Of a stretch of 64,000 nucleotides of DNA, positions 62,406 through 64,000 are shown piece after piece; within the stretch, counting starts at the first letter, position 1; the number at the start of each line of letters is the position of its first letter. The DNA is from Chryseobacterium sp. JAH (lineage in GTDB: Bacteria > Bacteroidota > Bacteroidia > Flavobacteriales > Weeksellaceae), in the NCBI RefSeq assembly GCF_001507335.1, contig NZ_LMAH01000001.1:620001-684000 (forward strand), written 5' to 3'. The translations under genes and the position numbers were made by a program. The notes below the pieces were generated by a model. The model saw nothing but the letters and a program-made list of their open reading frames with translations, did no database searches and had not been told where the DNA came from.

Positions 62406-63173
62406 TTATAAATGAAAATACCTCGGATCAGGATATTGAAATTTAAAGTCCAGCTCTTTAATCAATTTTACAGGTGAAATCGTTCTTCCAACTGTTGTTC
62501 TTTCGCCATCATAAGGTAAATCTTTCTGTGCGTTAATGACTTCTTGTTTATTCGGATGAACAGGTGCAACCACATTATACACTTTAGATTGAGATTGGTT
62601 GTTGAGCATCTTTTCAATTACCGAACAGATATCAGCGTAATGGATATGATTGACCAACTGGTTTAAATTGGATAAATCATAATTCTTCAATAATCTTTGA
62701 TCTCCCATTAACCCTGCTAATCTTAAAATATTAGTTTGAGGGAATTTTTCAAGAATGAAACTTTCACTCTCCACATCTTTCGCAGGCTGATCATCTTCTG
62801 TAAATTCTTTTTCCTCCTGAGCATACACTCCTGTAGAACTCGTCAGAAAAAGCTGGCCTTTAAAATCTCCAATAAACTTCAACAAGTTTTCCCGTTTGTC
62901 ATTCATCGGAATTTGCGCACCTCTGATTCCGGAAAACGGCACGCTGATGATAATCGCATCTAAGTCTGATGCAGCTTCCCATTCTTTCATTTCGGCATCC
63001 AGTTCATTTGCGAAGTTGACCATTGTTGCATGGTATCCTTTAGAATGAAATTCTTCAACTTTCGCTTCCGTCGTTGTTGTTGCATATATATCGTATTGAT
63101 TTGATAAGCGTTCTGCAATCTTATTTCCGAGCCAGCCGCATCCGATGATTCCTAGTTTTTTCATTTTAAACAT
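62406..63173 (-). CDS. NAD(P)-binding oxidoreductase (YeeZ-like, Rossmann fold)
   Basis: A 255-residue Rossmann protein of the extended SDR/YeeZ-like group: KKLGIIGCGWLGNKIAERL (dinucleotide-binding loop), IIISVPFSGIRGAQI, LFLTSSTGVYAQEEKEFTEDDQPA, ILRLAGLMGDQR and HYADICSVIEKML. Ser/Thr before TGVY and a conserved Tyr suggest dehydrogenase or epimerase chemistry. A second Met at codon 4 (63164) is an alternative start. Substrate unknown. Confidence 0.85.
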   Translation of the reverse strand: MFKMKKLGIIGCGWLGNKIAERLSNQYDIYATTTTEAKVEEFHSKGYHATMVNFANELDAEMKEWEAASDLDAIIISVPFSGIRGAQIPMNDKRENLLKFIGDFKGQLFLTSSTGVYAQEEKEFTEDDQPAKDVESESFILEKFPQTNILRLAGLMGDQRLLKNYDLSNLNQLVNHIHYADICSVIEKMLNNQSQSKVYNVVAPVHPNKQEVINAQKDLPYDGERTTVGRTISPVKLIKELDFKFQYPDPRYFHL

Positions 63174-63483
63174 TTAATATTTTTAATAATTGGTGTGTCG
63201 TTTTAAGAATTCTAAAAATATCAATTTATTTCCACAAAGTTTGTCATCCCGTAGGAGCTCAGCATCGTATTAGAAATCATTTCCACTGATTAGTCTTTTA
63301 GATTTTTTACCAAATCAAAGATTCGGCCAAGCCAATGAAAAATACTGTTTACATTAAAAATTGTTATCGTGATCAAATAATCAGCCGCACGAAAGTTCCC
63401 TTACTCGCGCTTGATGGATTCGACAGTAGATTGAGAACGGAATGGTTATACAATTTGCTTGGTGTAGACTATATCTTATTCGT
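63174..63483. other. intergenic region with little content
   Basis: It contains a remnant GTTTGTCATCCCGTAGGAG-like repeat (63239-63257). A 50-codon open frame at 63335-63487 reads MKNTVYIKNCYRDQII and beyond on the + strand; it is not supported by a recognised family and is not called. Confidence 0.4.
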
Positions 63484-63618
63484 CTAAGAATTCTCCAGAG
63501 TTGCGGTAATAGGATGGTTGGAAATCACAGGATATTTTCCTGACTGAATGTTTGAAATAATTCTTTGAGCCAGAGTCGCAAGATCTGTAGTGCTCAGCTT
63601 AGTGAGTGCAATTTTCAT
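63484..63618 (-). CDS. 44-residue protein, possible truncated DUF6261 remnant
   Basis: A short frame MKIALTKLSTTDLATLAQRI followed by SNIQSGKYPVISNHPITATLENS. The opening strongly recalls the N-terminus of DUF6261-type flavobacterial proteins of about 200 residues as I remember them; here it ends in TAG after 44 codons and the remaining domain is not found in any frame nearby. It is either a true small protein or the leftover of a truncated gene. Confidence 0.45.
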   Translation of the reverse strand: MKIALTKLSTTDLATLAQRIISNIQSGKYPVISNHPITATLENS

Positions 63619-63725
63619 ACGTTTTGCGTTTTTGATTAATAAATTAATTAGTAATCAAATATAAAAAAATTGAATATTGCAGAATATTTTTGAAAATTTA
63701 ATTCTTAACTCAAAATCAATAAGTT

Positions 63726-63796
63726 CTCGACAGGCTCAGACTGACAAATCTAATACAAGATGCATGATTATACTGTGTCAGGTGAGTATGTCGAAA
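63726..63796. repeat. inverted repeat related to 32606-32679
   Basis: Arms CTCGACAGGCTCAGACTGAC (63726 onward) and TGTCAGGTGAGTATGTCGAA (63776 onward) resemble the CGACAGGCTCAGCGTGACA arms at 32606, with more mismatches. Confidence 0.5.
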
Positions 63797-63847
63797 ACTT
63801 TGCGGTTAACAGCAGTGATTTCAGCAAGCAAAAAAAACCGATCTCGC

Positions 63848-63904
63848 AGATTTGCAATCCGTAAGCATTTGCAAAAAGATGCAAAAACACGGATTTTAAA
63901 TCCG
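63848..63904. repeat. REP-like paired short palindromes
   Basis: AGATTTGCAATCC (63848-63860) and CGGATTTTAAATCCG (63890-63904; 7-bp arms around a T) form two small hairpins about 30 bp apart. The pairing resembles REP sequences linked to RAYT transposases in other bacteria; no transposase gene is in the window. Confidence 0.4.
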
Positions 63905-64000
63905 CGCCATCTGTGTTTGGAAATAGAGATTAAAATATTTGCGAAAAATATTACAAATCCAATTTTAAAAACTTTAAAATTATTCACATAAAAAAACCTG

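Larger units (their letters stand above)
63619..64000. other. repeat-rich end of the window
   Basis: No gene seen. It contains an inverted repeat related to 32606-32679 and a REP-like pair of short palindromes. The last bases (AAAAAAACCTG) may begin another hairpin cut by the window edge. Confidence 0.5.

Noticed and set aside
63335..63487. 50-codon plus-strand frame beginning MKNTVYIKNCYRDQII.
   Set aside because: It overlaps the minus-strand 44-codon frame at its end, has no recognised relatives and lies in repeat-rich DNA; conservation is needed before calling it.

Overview
The window is AT-rich DNA from a member of the Bacteroidota, most likely a flavobacterium close to Chryseobacterium (Weeksellaceae). 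Evidence: Bacteroidota-type promoters (TTTG, about 20 bp, TAnnTTTG), A-rich leaders in place of strong Shine-Dalgarno sites, a type IX secretion (T9SS) C-terminal signal on a secreted pectate lyase, a monomeric isocitrate dehydrogenase, LytS/LytTR two-component genes, S9 peptidases, AHSA1/VOC/DinB gene clusters and repeated intergenic elements. No rRNA, tRNA, CRISPR array or intact insertion sequence was recognised.

Layout. 0.1-2.3 kb: dGTPase and an Fpg/Nei glycosylase. 2.6-6.6 kb: a 26-residue membrane peptide, MepB, then a thioredoxin-like protein, DUF2024 and a MarR regulator with four C-terminal cysteines. Two promoters here share the 10-mer ATAGTTAGGA. An AAA ATPase, a YggS protein and a lipoprotein follow. 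6.6-10.9 kb: a nonsense-interrupted DUF5063 gene, a divergent HxlR/SDR pair, an NTF2-like protein, a CPCC protein between integron-attC-like ends, and an esterase-TPR protein. 11.1-17.1 kb: a pectate lyase split by one in-frame TGA, several secreted or outer-membrane proteins, and DUF1801. 17.2-25.5 kb: gcvP, a 51-residue Cys-rich protein, a DnaJ-domain protein, an ECF sigma operon and an S9 peptidase. 25.7-32.5 kb: a one-strand block of small stress or detoxification proteins (AHSA1, VOC, DinB, SDR, RNAP-alpha-CTD-like) headed by a Crp/Fnr regulator. 32.7-40.9 kb: DUF763 with a 12-copy heptanucleotide repeat in its leader, YitT, HD, two tandem class III adenylate cyclases, and Tpx. 41.1-49.8 kb: icd, a second HxlR/SDR pair, and a LytS/LytTR pair lying between a haem/P460 cytochrome unit and a DUF1223/DoxX unit. 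50.1-64 kb: MFS transporter, MBL hydrolase, S41 protease plus YdcF, ECF sigma with a membrane partner, alpha/beta hydrolase, GapN-like dehydrogenase, exported Tpx, a TonB-plug-like protein, a Rossmann oxidoreductase and a repeat-rich end.

The two best candidates for undescribed biology are regulatory circuits. First, the haem/P460 gene and the DUF1223 gene, on either side of the LytS/LytTR pair, carry near-identical upstream elements (TTCACC, then ATTTGTCCGGTT) at exactly the same distance from identical TACTTTTG -7 boxes. This predicts a local LytTR regulon of envelope redox proteins. Second, the thioredoxin-like/DUF2024/MarR-Cys4 locus has operator-like palindromes overlapping both of its promoters, suggesting an autoregulated thiol or metal switch. 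Further leads are two small unannotated proteins, two single-stop pseudogenes, a copy-number-variable-looking leader repeat, an attC-like gene cassette and several dispersed repeat families.
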